Positions 54,163 through 63,518 of a stretch of DNA of 64,000 nt are shown here, piece by piece. Within the stretch, counting starts at the first letter, position 1, and the number at the start of each line of letters is the position of its first letter. The DNA is taken from assembly GCF_019880305.1 (NCBI RefSeq), contig NZ_CP082301.1:2232001-2296000 (forward strand), in the 5' to 3' direction. A program made the translations under genes and the position numbers. The stretch is from Streptomyces decoyicus. GTDB taxonomy: Bacteria; Actinomycetota; Actinomycetes; Streptomycetales; Streptomycetaceae. The notes under the pieces are model-generated. The model ran no database searches. It was given only the letters and a program-made list of their open reading frames with translations, and was not told the DNA's origin.

Positions 54163-55056
54163 GTGAGTACCTCCCCCGAGGGCGCCGAGCAGCGCGCCCG
54201 TGCACGTAACCCGGTCGGCGGCCATGTGCCGGTGGCCGGCGGCCTGGCGAAGGTCGGCATTCCCTACGCCCACGAGATGGGCGACGAGGTCGTTCAGGTC
54301 TTCGTGGCCAATCCGCGCGGCTGGGCCACGCTGCCCGGCAACCCCGCACAGGACGAGGCGTTCCGGGCCGCCTGTGCCCAGCACGGGATCCCGGCGTATG
54401 TCCATGCGCCCTATCTGATCAACTTCGGCTCGCACACCGAGGCGACCGTCGACCGATCCGTGGACTCGCTGCGCCATTCGCTGCGCCGCGGCCGGGAGAT
54501 CGGCGCGCTCGGGGTGGTCGTCCACACCGGCTCGGCGACCGGCGGGCGGCCGCGTGCCACGGCCATGGCGCAGGTCAGGGAGCGGATGCGGCCCTTGCTC
54601 GACGAGCTGACGCACCCGGACGACCCCTGGCTTCTGCTGGAGCCGACGGCCGGGCAGGGGGCGTCACTGTGTGCGCTGGCCGAGGATCTCGGTCCGTACT
54701 TCGACGCACTGGACCGGCACCCCAAGCTGGGGATCTGCCTCGACACCTGTCATGCGTTCGCGGCCGGGCACGACATGGCGGCGCCGGGCGGGACGAAGGC
54801 GCTGCTGGACGAGCTGGTGGAGGTCGCCGGCGAGGGCCGGCTGAAGCTGATCCACGCCAATGACTCCAAGGACGTGGCCGGCGCCCACAAGGACAGGCAC
54901 GAGAACATCGGTGCGGGTCACATCGGTGCGGAGCCCTTCGGCGAGCTGTTCCGTCATCCGGCGACGGCCGGAGTGCCGCTGGTCGTCGAGACCCCGGGCG
55001 GCAAGGAAGGGCATGCGGCGGACGTGGTCCGGCTCAAGGAGCTGCGCGCGCACTGA
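54163..55056 (+). CDS. Endonuclease IV-type AP endonuclease
   Basis: A 297-residue TIM-barrel, zinc-dependent AP endonuclease (AP endonuclease family 2) for base excision repair. Metal-ligand motifs are YVHAPYLINFGSHTEA, GVVVHTGSATGG, LLLEPTAGQGASLC, GICLDTCHAFAAGHD, LIHANDSKDVAGAHKDRHENIGAGHIG and VVETPGG. The GTG at 54163 (VSTSPEG) fits homologue starts; another in-frame start at 54139 is possible. Neither has a clear ribosome site. It is convergent with the next gene, 19 bp apart. Confidence 0.93.
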   Translation: MSTSPEGAEQRARARNPVGGHVPVAGGLAKVGIPYAHEMGDEVVQVFVANPRGWATLPGNPAQDEAFRAACAQHGIPAYVHAPYLINFGSHTEATVDRSVDSLRHSLRRGREIGALGVVVHTGSATGGRPRATAMAQVRERMRPLLDELTHPDDPWLLLEPTAGQGASLCALAEDLGPYFDALDRHPKLGICLDTCHAFAAGHDMAAPGGTKALLDELVEVAGEGRLKLIHANDSKDVAGAHKDRHENIGAGHIGAEPFGELFRHPATAGVPLVVETPGGKEGHAADVVRLKELRAH

Positions 55057-55075
55057 GCCCCGGGAGCATACGGGA

Positions 55076-55708
55076 TCAGAGCTCGGGGCCGTCCCCGGGC
55101 TCTTCCTGGTACGAGTAGCGCTGCTCGCGCCACGGGTCGCCGAGGTTGTGGTAGCCGCGCTCCTCCCAGAAGCCGCGGCGGTCGGCCCGCATGTATTCGA
55201 TGCCGCGGACCCATTTGGGGCCCTTCCAGGCATACAGATGCGGAACGATCAGGCGCACCGGGAATCCATGCTCCGCGGTGAGCAGCTCACCCGAGCGATG
55301 GGTGGCGAAGAGGCACTTCTCCGCGGCGAAATCCTCGATTCGCACATTCGAACTGAAGCCGTACTCGGCCCACACCATGACATGGGTGACATCGGGTGCC
55401 GGCGGCGCCAGTTCCAGGATCGTCCGGGTACTCACCCCGCCCCATTCGGCTCCCAGCATGCTGAATTTCGTCACGCAGTGCATATCGGCGACGACCGTGG
55501 TGTACGGCAGCGCCGTGAATTCCTCGTGCGACCAGCAGTGCTTGGCGCCGTCGGCGGTGGCACCAAAAGCCCGGAACTCCCAGCGTTCGGCGCGGAACTT
55601 CGGCACCGGCCCGTAATGCGTCACCGGCCAGCCCCGCTGTAGCCGCTGGCCCGGAGGCAGCTGAGGAGGCTCCTCTTCGCGGCTTTCCGGCTGACCCATG
55701 CCCTCCAT
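55076..55708 (-). CDS. Sulfite oxidase-like molybdopterin oxidoreductase
   Basis: A 210-residue protein with the oxidoreductase molybdopterin-binding fold. The Mo-coordinating Cys is in VADMHCVTKFSMLGAEWGGV. Further motifs are FRAFGATADGAKHCWSHEEFTALP, the substrate-side ENCLFATHR-like segment AAEKCLFATHRSGE, and FPVRLIVPHLYAWKGPKWVRGIEYM. There is no signal peptide and no dimerisation domain, so it is a short cytoplasmic member with unknown substrate. The ATG at 55708 is used; an ATG three codons later (55699) has GGAGGG too close. Long upstream in-frame sequence is unlike the family. Confidence 0.88.
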   Translation of the reverse strand: MEGMGQPESREEEPPQLPPGQRLQRGWPVTHYGPVPKFRAERWEFRAFGATADGAKHCWSHEEFTALPYTTVVADMHCVTKFSMLGAEWGGVSTRTILELAPPAPDVTHVMVWAEYGFSSNVRIEDFAAEKCLFATHRSGELLTAEHGFPVRLIVPHLYAWKGPKWVRGIEYMRADRRGFWEERGYHNLGDPWREQRYSYQEEPGDGPEL

Positions 55709-55856
55709 GTTGTCAGACCGGGAGGGGTGCCGATGACCAGGGAGGGAGGGATTCGGGCAACTCGCACTAAGCGTGCACTTACTGGACGCCCTGGTCACAG
55801 CGGTGCGAGGATGCGCGGCACCTGCCCAGTTTCTCGCGTGGAAGGAGCCCGCAGCC

Positions 55857-56333
55857 ATGCAGGGCGACCCCGAGGTCATCGAATTCCTCAATGAGCAGCT
55901 GACCGCCGAGCTCACCGCGATCAACCAGTACTTCCTGCACGCCAAGATGCAGGAGAACTTCGGCTGGACGAAGCTCGCGAAGTACACCCGCTCAGAGTCC
56001 TTCGACGAGATGAAGCACGCGGAGATCCTGACCGACCGGATTCTCTTCCTTGAAGGTCTGCCGAATTACCAGCGGCTGTTCCATGTGCGGATCGGCCAGA
56101 CCGTCACGGAGATGTTCCAGGCCGACCGGCAGGTCGAGGTCGAGGCAATCGACCGGCTCAAGCGCGGTATCGAGGTCATGCGCACCAAGGGTGACATCAC
56201 CTCGGCGAATATCTTCGAGGACATTCTCGCGGACGAGGAAGAGCACATCGACTATCTCGACACCCAGCTGGAGCTGGTGGAGAAGCTCGGCGAGGCGCTC
56301 TACATCGCCCAGGTCATCGAGCAGCCGAGCTGA
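55857..56333 (+). CDS. bfr: Bacterioferritin
   Basis: A 158-residue iron-storage ferritin. Ferroxidase ligands and the haem Met lie in LTAELTAINQYFLHAKM, ESFDEMKHAEILTDRILFLEGLP (Glu-Met-x-His) and FEDILADEEEHIDYLDTQLELV. ATG at 55857 is preceded by AAGGAG at a normal distance; an in-frame extension upstream is not homologous. It is convergent with bfd, 70 bp apart, so storage and release partners are adjacent but separately expressed. Confidence 0.97.
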   Translation: MQGDPEVIEFLNEQLTAELTAINQYFLHAKMQENFGWTKLAKYTRSESFDEMKHAEILTDRILFLEGLPNYQRLFHVRIGQTVTEMFQADRQVEVEAIDRLKRGIEVMRTKGDITSANIFEDILADEEEHIDYLDTQLELVEKLGEALYIAQVIEQPS

Positions 56334-56403
56334 GCGAGCGGTCGGATGTCCAGCCTCCGCCATGCCCTGACCGGCAGCGGGAGACCCCCGTCGCCCCTGA
56401 GGG

Positions 56404-56658
56404 CTACGCGGCCTCCGAAAGCGCCGCGGGCTCCACTGCGTCCGCCTCCACGCCCAGCGGCTCGGGCGCGCCACCGTCGATGAGCTCCCGGCGGGGGCAC
56501 GCGCTCCGGCCGAGCAGCGCCTGGATGCGGCGCACACAGCCGCCGCAGTCGGTACCGGCCTTGCAGGCCGAGGCGATCTGGCGGGGGGTGCAGGCACCGG
56601 TATCCGCGTGGTCACGGACCTGCTGCTCGGTGATCCCGAAGCAGGAGCAGACGTACAC
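56404..56658 (-). CDS. bfd: Bacterioferritin-associated ferredoxin
   Basis: An 84-residue [2Fe-2S] protein that reduces bacterioferritin to release iron. The cluster Cys pattern is intact: MYVCSCFGIT (Cys4, Cys6) and AGTDCGGCVRRIQALL (Cys38, Cys41). About 28 extra C-terminal residues are Ala/Glu/Pro-rich. An iron box 48 bp upstream indicates derepression when iron is scarce, the opposite of bfr-type storage genes. Confidence 0.95.
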   Translation of the reverse strand: MYVCSCFGITEQQVRDHADTGACTPRQIASACKAGTDCGGCVRRIQALLGRSACPRRELIDGGAPEPLGVEADAVEPAALSEAA

Positions 56659-56705
56659 GCGGTTTCACCTCCGTGGCGGCCACCTCAGATCCGGCTGATC
56701 TTGAG

Positions 56706-56724
56706 TGAGGTAACCCTTACCTTA
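56706..56724. promoter_or_regulatory. DmdR1/IdeR iron box upstream of bfd
   Basis: TGAGGTAACCCTTACCTTA fits the 19-bp actinobacterial iron box (TTAGGTTAGSCTAACCTAA) at about 14 positions, including both AGGT and ACCT half-sites, and lies 48 bp upstream of bfd. Confidence 0.8.
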
Positions 56725-56751
56725 CCTGGCCCGGCAGGGGCTGCACAACGC

Positions 56752-56785
56752 AGTGGGGCGCGGATCACAGGATCCGCGCCCCACT
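56752..56785. terminator. Terminator hairpin after DAHP synthase
   Basis: A perfect 15-bp stem, AGTGGGGCGCGGATC (56752-56766) with its complement at 56771-56785 and a 4-base loop, 45 bp after the gene. Confidence 0.85.
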
Positions 56786-56830
56786 CTTGTCTTGCCCCGG
56801 CCCGTCAGTGCAGGTCAGCGGCCGACCGAC

Positions 56831-58386
<1,556 letters not shown>

Positions 58387-58432
58387 AGCCTTTCCGGCGG
58401 CCGTTCCTCCTCTGTCCGGAAGGAACCCCGTC

Positions 58433-60472
58433 ATGCACCGCGAGCCCCCAGCCCGCACCGACGCCGCCGCACTCGTCCAGCGGCTGCTCGACCCCGCCTG
58501 CCCGCCCTTCGCGCTGCTGCACCGCCGCTCCCCCGGGCGGGAGGCGGCCTCCCCCACTCTCGGCTTCGCTCGAGCGGGAGGTGCCCCCACCGTCGAGGTG
58601 CTGATCGGTGAGGTCGACGAGGTCGGGCGGCTGGCCGACATCCCGCTGGGCGAAGGGGTGCCGGACGCGCCGGTGACCGATGCGCTCGCGCTGATCCCGT
58701 TCCGGCAGATCCGCGAGCGCGGCTTCCGGGCCCATGACGACGGCACACCGCTGGCCGTGCTGCGCCCCCGCGAGAGTGCCGAGCTGCCCCTGGACGAGGT
58801 GCTGGCGGCGCTGCCCGGACACGACGTACAGGTGACGGACGGGGCGTTCGACGTGGACGACGACGCCTACGCCGAGATCGTCGGGCGGGTGGTACGGGAC
58901 GAGATCGGCACCGGCGAGGGCGCGAACTTCGTGGTCCGCAGGACGTTCGAGGGCACGATCGCGGACTTCTCGGCGGCCGACGCGCTGGCGCTGTTCCGGC
59001 GGCTGCTGTCCGGTGAGCGCGGGGCGTACTGGACGTACGTGGTGCACCGCCCCGGGGTGCGCACCCTGGTCGGCGCCAGCCCCGAGGTGCATGTCCGGAT
59101 GACCGGCGGGCGGGGCGGAGGCGAGGCGGCGGCGTCCGAGGACGGCGGGCGAGCGGCCGGCACGGTCGTGATGAACCCGATCAGCGGCACCTACCGCTAC
59201 CCGGAGGGCGGCCCCACCCCCGAGAGCCTGCTGGCGTTCCTCGGCGACCGCAAGGAGGTCGAGGAGCTGTCGATGGTGGTGGACGAGGAGCTGAAGATGA
59301 TGTGCACCGTCGGCGACAAGGGCGGGGTGGTGATCGGGCCCCGGCTCAAGGAGATGGCGCATCTCGCGCACACCGAGTACGAGCTGCGCGGCCGGTCCAC
59401 CCTCGATGTGCGCGAGGTGCTCAAGGAGACGATGTTCGCGGCGACGGTCACCGGGTCGCCGGTGCAGAACGCCTGCCGGGTGATCGAGCGGTACGAGCCG
59501 GTGGGCCCCGACGGGCGGGGCCGTGGCTACTACGCGGGGGCGCTGGCGCTGATCGGCCGGGATGCGGGCGGCGCCCAGACGCTGGACTCACCGATCCTGA
59601 TCCGTACCGCCGATATTGCCGCCGACGGCCGGCTGCGGGTGCCGGTGGGCGCCACCCTCGTCCGCGCCTCCGACCCGCACAGCGAGGTCGCCGAGACGCA
59701 CGCCAAGGCCGCGGGTGTGCTGAGCGCGCTGGGAGTACGGCCGGCGCCCGCGCGTCCGGCGGCCGGGGACCGGGGGCGGCGGCTGGCCGACGACCCCCGG
59801 GTGCAGGCCGCGCTGGATGCCCGCCGCGCCGACCTGGCGCCGTTCTGGCTGCGGATGCAGACCACCGCGCCGACCGCCGAGCTGAGCGGGCATGCGCTGG
59901 TCGTCGACGCGGAGGACACCTTCACCGCGATGCTGGCGCATCTGCTGCGCACCTCGGGGCTGACCGTCACCGTGCGCCGTTTCGACGAGCCGGGGCTGCG
60001 CGAGGCCGCCCGCGCGCACCGGGGCCCGATCGTGCTGGGCCCGGGACCGGGCGACCCGTCGGACGCCGCCGACCCCAAGATGCGCTTTCTGCGGTCGCTG
60101 ACCGCCGAGCTGGTCGCCGGGCACCGCGACGGCCTGCTGGGGGTGTGCCTCGGCCATGAACTGCTCGCCGCGGAGCTGGGGCTGGAGATCGTCCGCAAGG
60201 AGGTGCCCTACCAGGGCGCGCAGGAGCGGATCGACTTCTTCGGGCACCAGGAGACGGTCGGCTTCTACAACACCTTCACGGCCCGCTGTGACGACACCAC
60301 GGCGACCGAACTCGCCATGCACCGCGTCGAGTTGAGCCGGGACGCGGACACCGGAGAGGTGCATGCGCTGCGCGGTCCGGGCTTTGCGGGCGTGCAGTTC
60401 CACCCCGAGTCGGTGCTGAGCCTGGACGGCGCCTCGGTCACCGCCCAGCTGTTGGCAGCTGTCCTCGTGTGA
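58433..60472 (+). CDS. trpEG: Fused anthranilate synthase TrpE-TrpG
   Basis: A 679-residue fusion. The TrpE (chorismate-binding) part, about 1-430, carries RQIRERGF, GEGANFVVRRTF, PISGTYRYPEGG, VDEELKMMCTVGDKGGVVIGPRLKEM and the Mg site ETMFAATVTGSPVQNA. The TrpG glutamine amidotransferase part, about 480-679, has nucleophile Cys in LLGVCLGHELLA and the His-Glu pair in GVQFHPESV. Tryptophan feedback is likely but not shown. ATG at 58433 follows GGAAGGA. Residues 39-53 are encoded by an in-frame palindromic repeat. The 3' end overlaps the convergent dehydrogenase by 35 bp. Confidence 0.95.
   Translation: MHREPPARTDAAALVQRLLDPACPPFALLHRRSPGREAASPTLGFARAGGAPTVEVLIGEVDEVGRLADIPLGEGVPDAPVTDALALIPFRQIRERGFRAHDDGTPLAVLRPRESAELPLDEVLAALPGHDVQVTDGAFDVDDDAYAEIVGRVVRDEIGTGEGANFVVRRTFEGTIADFSAADALALFRRLLSGERGAYWTYVVHRPGVRTLVGASPEVHVRMTGGRGGGEAAASEDGGRAAGTVVMNPISGTYRYPEGGPTPESLLAFLGDRKEVEELSMVVDEELKMMCTVGDKGGVVIGPRLKEMAHLAHTEYELRGRSTLDVREVLKETMFAATVTGSPVQNACRVIERYEPVGPDGRGRGYYAGALALIGRDAGGAQTLDSPILIRTADIAADGRLRVPVGATLVRASDPHSEVAETHAKAAGVLSALGVRPAPARPAAGDRGRRLADDPRVQAALDARRADLAPFWLRMQTTAPTAELSGHALVVDAEDTFTAMLAHLLRTSGLTVTVRRFDEPGLREAARAHRGPIVLGPGPGDPSDAADPKMRFLRSLTAELVAGHRDGLLGVCLGHELLAAELGLEIVRKEVPYQGAQERIDFFGHQETVGFYNTFTARCDDTTATELAMHRVELSRDADTGEVHALRGPGFAGVQFHPESVLSLDGASVTAQLLAAVLV
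58548..58590 (+). repeat. CTCCCCC-family palindromic repeat inside trpEG
   Basis: CCTCCCCCACTCTCGGCTTC continues into GCTCGAGCGGGAGGTGCCCCCAC, read in frame as trpEG residues 39-53 (ASPTLGFARAGGAPT). It shares both C-runs and the GGGAGGTGCCCCCA half with the intergenic copy at 41082-41113. Confidence 0.75.
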
Positions 60473-61454
60473 CCAGCATGTTCTCGTTGGTGCGGTGGGC
60501 CAGGTAGTCCTCGACATTGGCCACGGTGGCCTCGACGATCTGGCCCACCGCCTCCTCGGTGAAGTACGCCTGGTGCGAGGTGACCAGCACGTTCCCGAAG
60601 GTCATCAGGCGGGCGAGGGTGTCGTCGTCGATGATGTCCAGGGACTTGTCGAAGAAGAAGAATTTGGCCTCCTCCTCATAGACGTCCAGCCCGACGCCGG
60701 TGAGCCGGCCGGCCTTGAGCGTCTCGACGAGGGCCGCGGTGTCGACGAGCCCGCCGCGGCTGGAGTTGACGAGGATCGCGTCGTCCTTCATCGCGGCCAG
60801 CGCGGCGGCGTCGACGAGCCGCCGGGTGTCCGCAACCAGCGGGACATGGAGGGTGATCAGATCCGCCTCGGCGAACAGCCGCTCCCGGGGGACGTATTTC
60901 ATGCCCAGCTCGATGCAGCGCGGGTTCTCGGCGAGGTCCCAGCCCAGCAGGTTCATCCCGAAGCCATGGGCGATCCGGGTGAAGGCCTCGCCGATCTTGC
61001 CGGTGCCGACCACCCCCGCCGTCCGCCCGCGCAGATCGCGGCCCATCAGGCCGTCCAGCCGGAAGTCGAAGTTACGGGTGCGGTTCGTGGCCCGGACGAT
61101 CCGCCGGTTGACGGCCAGCGCGAGGGTCCAGGCGAATTCGGCGACCGCGTGGGGGGAGTAGAAGGAGACCCGGCCGATGCTCATCCCGAGGTCGGCCGCG
61201 GCCTCCAGATCGATGTTGTTGAAGCCCGTGGAGCGCTGGGCGATCATCTTCGTCCCGCCGGCCGCGAGGGTCTGCAGGACGTCCGCGCCCAGATCGGCGT
61301 TGACGCTGGAGCTGACGATCTCGTAGCCGCGCGCGATGGGGGCGGTGTCGCGGTTGAGGAAGACATCCAGGCTGCGGACCTGGTGACGGCCGGCGAAGGC
61401 CTTGTCCAGGAACGGCTGCTCATCCGCCTGTACACCGAAGGCGACGATCTCCAC
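60438..61454 (-). CDS. D-2-hydroxyacid dehydrogenase (D-lactate dehydrogenase-like)
   Basis: A 338-residue NAD-dependent dehydrogenase. The NAD loop is GVVGTGKIGEAFTRIAHGFG (about 147-166). Catalytic residues are Arg in LVNSSRGGLVDT, Glu in GVGLDVYEEEAKFFF and His in LVTSHQAYFTEEA. The YEEEAKFFFFDKS segment is characteristic of fermentative D-LDH (LdhA) rather than phosphoglycerate dehydrogenase. Last 12 codons overlap the convergent trpEG. Substrate preference for pyruvate is inferred from family only. Confidence 0.92.
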   Translation of the reverse strand: MEIVAFGVQADEQPFLDKAFAGRHQVRSLDVFLNRDTAPIARGYEIVSSSVNADLGADVLQTLAAGGTKMIAQRSTGFNNIDLEAAADLGMSIGRVSFYSPHAVAEFAWTLALAVNRRIVRATNRTRNFDFRLDGLMGRDLRGRTAGVVGTGKIGEAFTRIAHGFGMNLLGWDLAENPRCIELGMKYVPRERLFAEADLITLHVPLVADTRRLVDAAALAAMKDDAILVNSSRGGLVDTAALVETLKAGRLTGVGLDVYEEEAKFFFFDKSLDIIDDDTLARLMTFGNVLVTSHQAYFTEEAVGQIVEATVANVEDYLAHRTNENMLVTRGQLPTAGR

Positions 61455-61621
61455 GAGCTCTCCCGGGTTCTCCCGCCGGTTCCGTTCTCCCGCCTATGGG
61501 CGATAGGCCGGATATGCCGTGTAGGGCGAATATACGGCCCATCGCCCGGTGATGCCGCCCGGAGTGCACGACGGCCGGCGGGAGGACTACGGGGTACGGG
61601 AAGAGGGGGCGGCGGCGCCGC

Positions 61622-62650
61622 TCAGCCGAAGAACACCCCGACCTCGGCATAGAGCGCCGGATCGACGGTCTTGAGCTTCGCGGTCGCCTCCGCGATCGGC
61701 ACCCGGACGATGTCCGTGCCGCGCAGCGCGACCATCTTGCCGAAGTCGCCGTCGCGCACCGCGTCGATGGCGTGCAGCCCGAAGCGGGTGGCGAGCCAGC
61801 GGTCGAAGGCGCTGGGCGTACCGCCGCGCTGGGTGTGCCCGAGGACCGTCGTACGCGCCTCCTTGCCCGTACGTGCCTCGATCTCCTTGGCCAGCCACTC
61901 CCCCACCCCGGACAGCCGGACATGCCCGAAGGAGTCGGTGGAGCTGTCCTTGAGCACCATCTGGCCGTCCTTGGGCATGGCGCCCTCGGCGACGACCACG
62001 ATCGGGGCGTAGCGGACCTTGAAGCGGGAGTCGATCCACCGGCAGACCTGCTCGATGTCGAAGCGCTGCTCCGGGATGAGGATGACGTTCGCCCCGCCGG
62101 CGAGGCCGGAGTGCAGGGCGATCCAGCCGGCGTGCCGGCCCATCACCTCGACGACCAGCACCCGCATATGGGACTCGGCGGTGGTGTGCAGCCGGTCGAT
62201 GGCTTCGGTGGCGACGCCGACGGCGGTGTCGAAGCCGAAGGTGTAGTCCGTGGCCGACAGATCGTTGTCGATGGTCTTGGGGACGCCGACACAGGGGATC
62301 GCGTGTTCGCCGGAGAGCCGGGCGGCGACGCCGAGGGTGTCCTCGCCGCCGATCGCGATCAGTGCTTCGACCTCCTCCTTGGCGAGCGTCTCCTTGATCC
62401 TGCGGACGCCGTCGTCCTCCTTGAAGGGGTTGGTCCGCGAGGAGCCGAGGATCGTGCCGCCACGGGGCAGAATGCCGCGTACCGCCGGGATGTCCAGCGG
62501 CACCGTGTCGCCGTCCAACGGCCCGCGCCAGCCGTCCCGGAAGCCGACGAATTCGTATCCGTACTCCTGGGTGCCCTTGCGGACAATGCCTCTGATCACT
62601 GCGTTCAGACCCGGGCAGTCGCCGCCGCCGGTCAGTACTCCGACCCGCAT
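61622..62650 (-). CDS. pfkA: 6-phosphofructokinase
   Basis: A 342-residue group III (actinobacterial) phosphofructokinase phosphorylating fructose-6-phosphate. Motifs are VGVLTGGGDCPGLNAVIRG, GSSRTNPF, IGGEDTLGVAARL, VGVPKTIDNDLSATDYTFGFDTA and VMGRHAGWIAL. GGEDT (Asp) and PKTIDND (Lys) are the residues found in PPi-dependent enzymes, but close streptomycete relatives with the same residues use ATP. The phosphoryl donor therefore cannot be decided here. ATG at 62650; monocistronic. Confidence 0.94.
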   Translation of the reverse strand: MRVGVLTGGGDCPGLNAVIRGIVRKGTQEYGYEFVGFRDGWRGPLDGDTVPLDIPAVRGILPRGGTILGSSRTNPFKEDDGVRRIKETLAKEEVEALIAIGGEDTLGVAARLSGEHAIPCVGVPKTIDNDLSATDYTFGFDTAVGVATEAIDRLHTTAESHMRVLVVEVMGRHAGWIALHSGLAGGANVILIPEQRFDIEQVCRWIDSRFKVRYAPIVVVAEGAMPKDGQMVLKDSSTDSFGHVRLSGVGEWLAKEIEARTGKEARTTVLGHTQRGGTPSAFDRWLATRFGLHAIDAVRDGDFGKMVALRGTDIVRVPIAEATAKLKTVDPALYAEVGVFFG

Positions 62651-62849
62651 CGCTGCTTCACCTACATCCCGTCAGTGGCCGCGCACGGCCGTGTGTGAGC
62701 CGACCCCGGCCACGCTAATGGTGATCTGGGTCACTCAGGGATGGGACAAAGGGTGATGTCGGTGATTTAACGGGGAGTTGATCCGGGCCGTTCACCCGTA
62801 CGAGCGGCTCCGGCCGGGTCATGGCCGGCCCGGCCGGTGACCGCGCCGC

Positions 62850-63518
62850 TCACGCCTCGTCGAGGCCGCGCTCTATCGCATAGCGCACCAGCTCCACGCG
62901 GTTGTGCAACTGGAGCTTGCCGAGGGTGTTCTGGACGTGGTTCTGCACCGTGCGGTGCGAGATGACCAGCCGTTCGGCGATCTGCTTGTACGAGAGTCCC
63001 TTGGCGACCAGGCGCAGCACCTCGGTCTCCCGGTCCGTCAACTGCGGTGCGCCCGGCTCGTCCGGCGTCGCCGGGGCCGGCTCGGTGGCCAGCCTGCGGT
63101 ACTCGCCGAGCACCAGACCGGCCAGGCCCGGTGTGAACACCGCATCGCCGGCGGCCGTGCGCCGCACCGCGTCCAGCAGCTCCTCGGTGCTCGCCGACTT
63201 CAGCAGATAGCCGGTCGCCCCGGACTTGACCGCCTCCAGGACATCGGCGTGCTCACCGCTCGCGGACAGCACCAGCACCCGCAGCGCCGGATTGGCGCCG
63301 ACCAGCTCCTTGCACACCGCCACGCCGGGCAGCCCCGGCAGATTGAGGTCCAGGACCAGCACATCGGGCCCCGCGGCCTGCGCCCTGCGCACCGCCTGGA
63401 GGCCGTCGCCGGCCGTCGCCACCACCTCGCACCCGGCCTCCGCCAGATCCCGCGCGACCGCGTCCCGCCACATCGGGTGGTCGTCGACCACCATGACCTT
63501 CAGCCCCTGCTCGTTCAC
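62850..63518 (-). CDS. NarL/LuxR-type response regulator
   Basis: A 222-residue two-component regulator. The receiver domain has the acidic pocket VMVVDDHPMWRDA (about 8-20), phospho-Asp in DVLVLDLNLPGLPG (about 56) and Lys in GYLLKSAS (about 106). The LuxR helix-turn-helix is LTDRETEVLRLVAKGLSYKQIAERLVISHRTVQNHVQNTLGKLQLHNR (about 155-202). GTG at 63518 overlaps the kinase stop as GTGA (63515-63518), so the pair is translationally coupled. Confidence 0.94.
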   Translation of the reverse strand: MNEQGLKVMVVDDHPMWRDAVARDLAEAGCEVVATAGDGLQAVRRAQAAGPDVLVLDLNLPGLPGVAVCKELVGANPALRVLVLSASGEHADVLEAVKSGATGYLLKSASTEELLDAVRRTAAGDAVFTPGLAGLVLGEYRRLATEPAPATPDEPGAPQLTDRETEVLRLVAKGLSYKQIAERLVISHRTVQNHVQNTLGKLQLHNRVELVRYAIERGLDEA

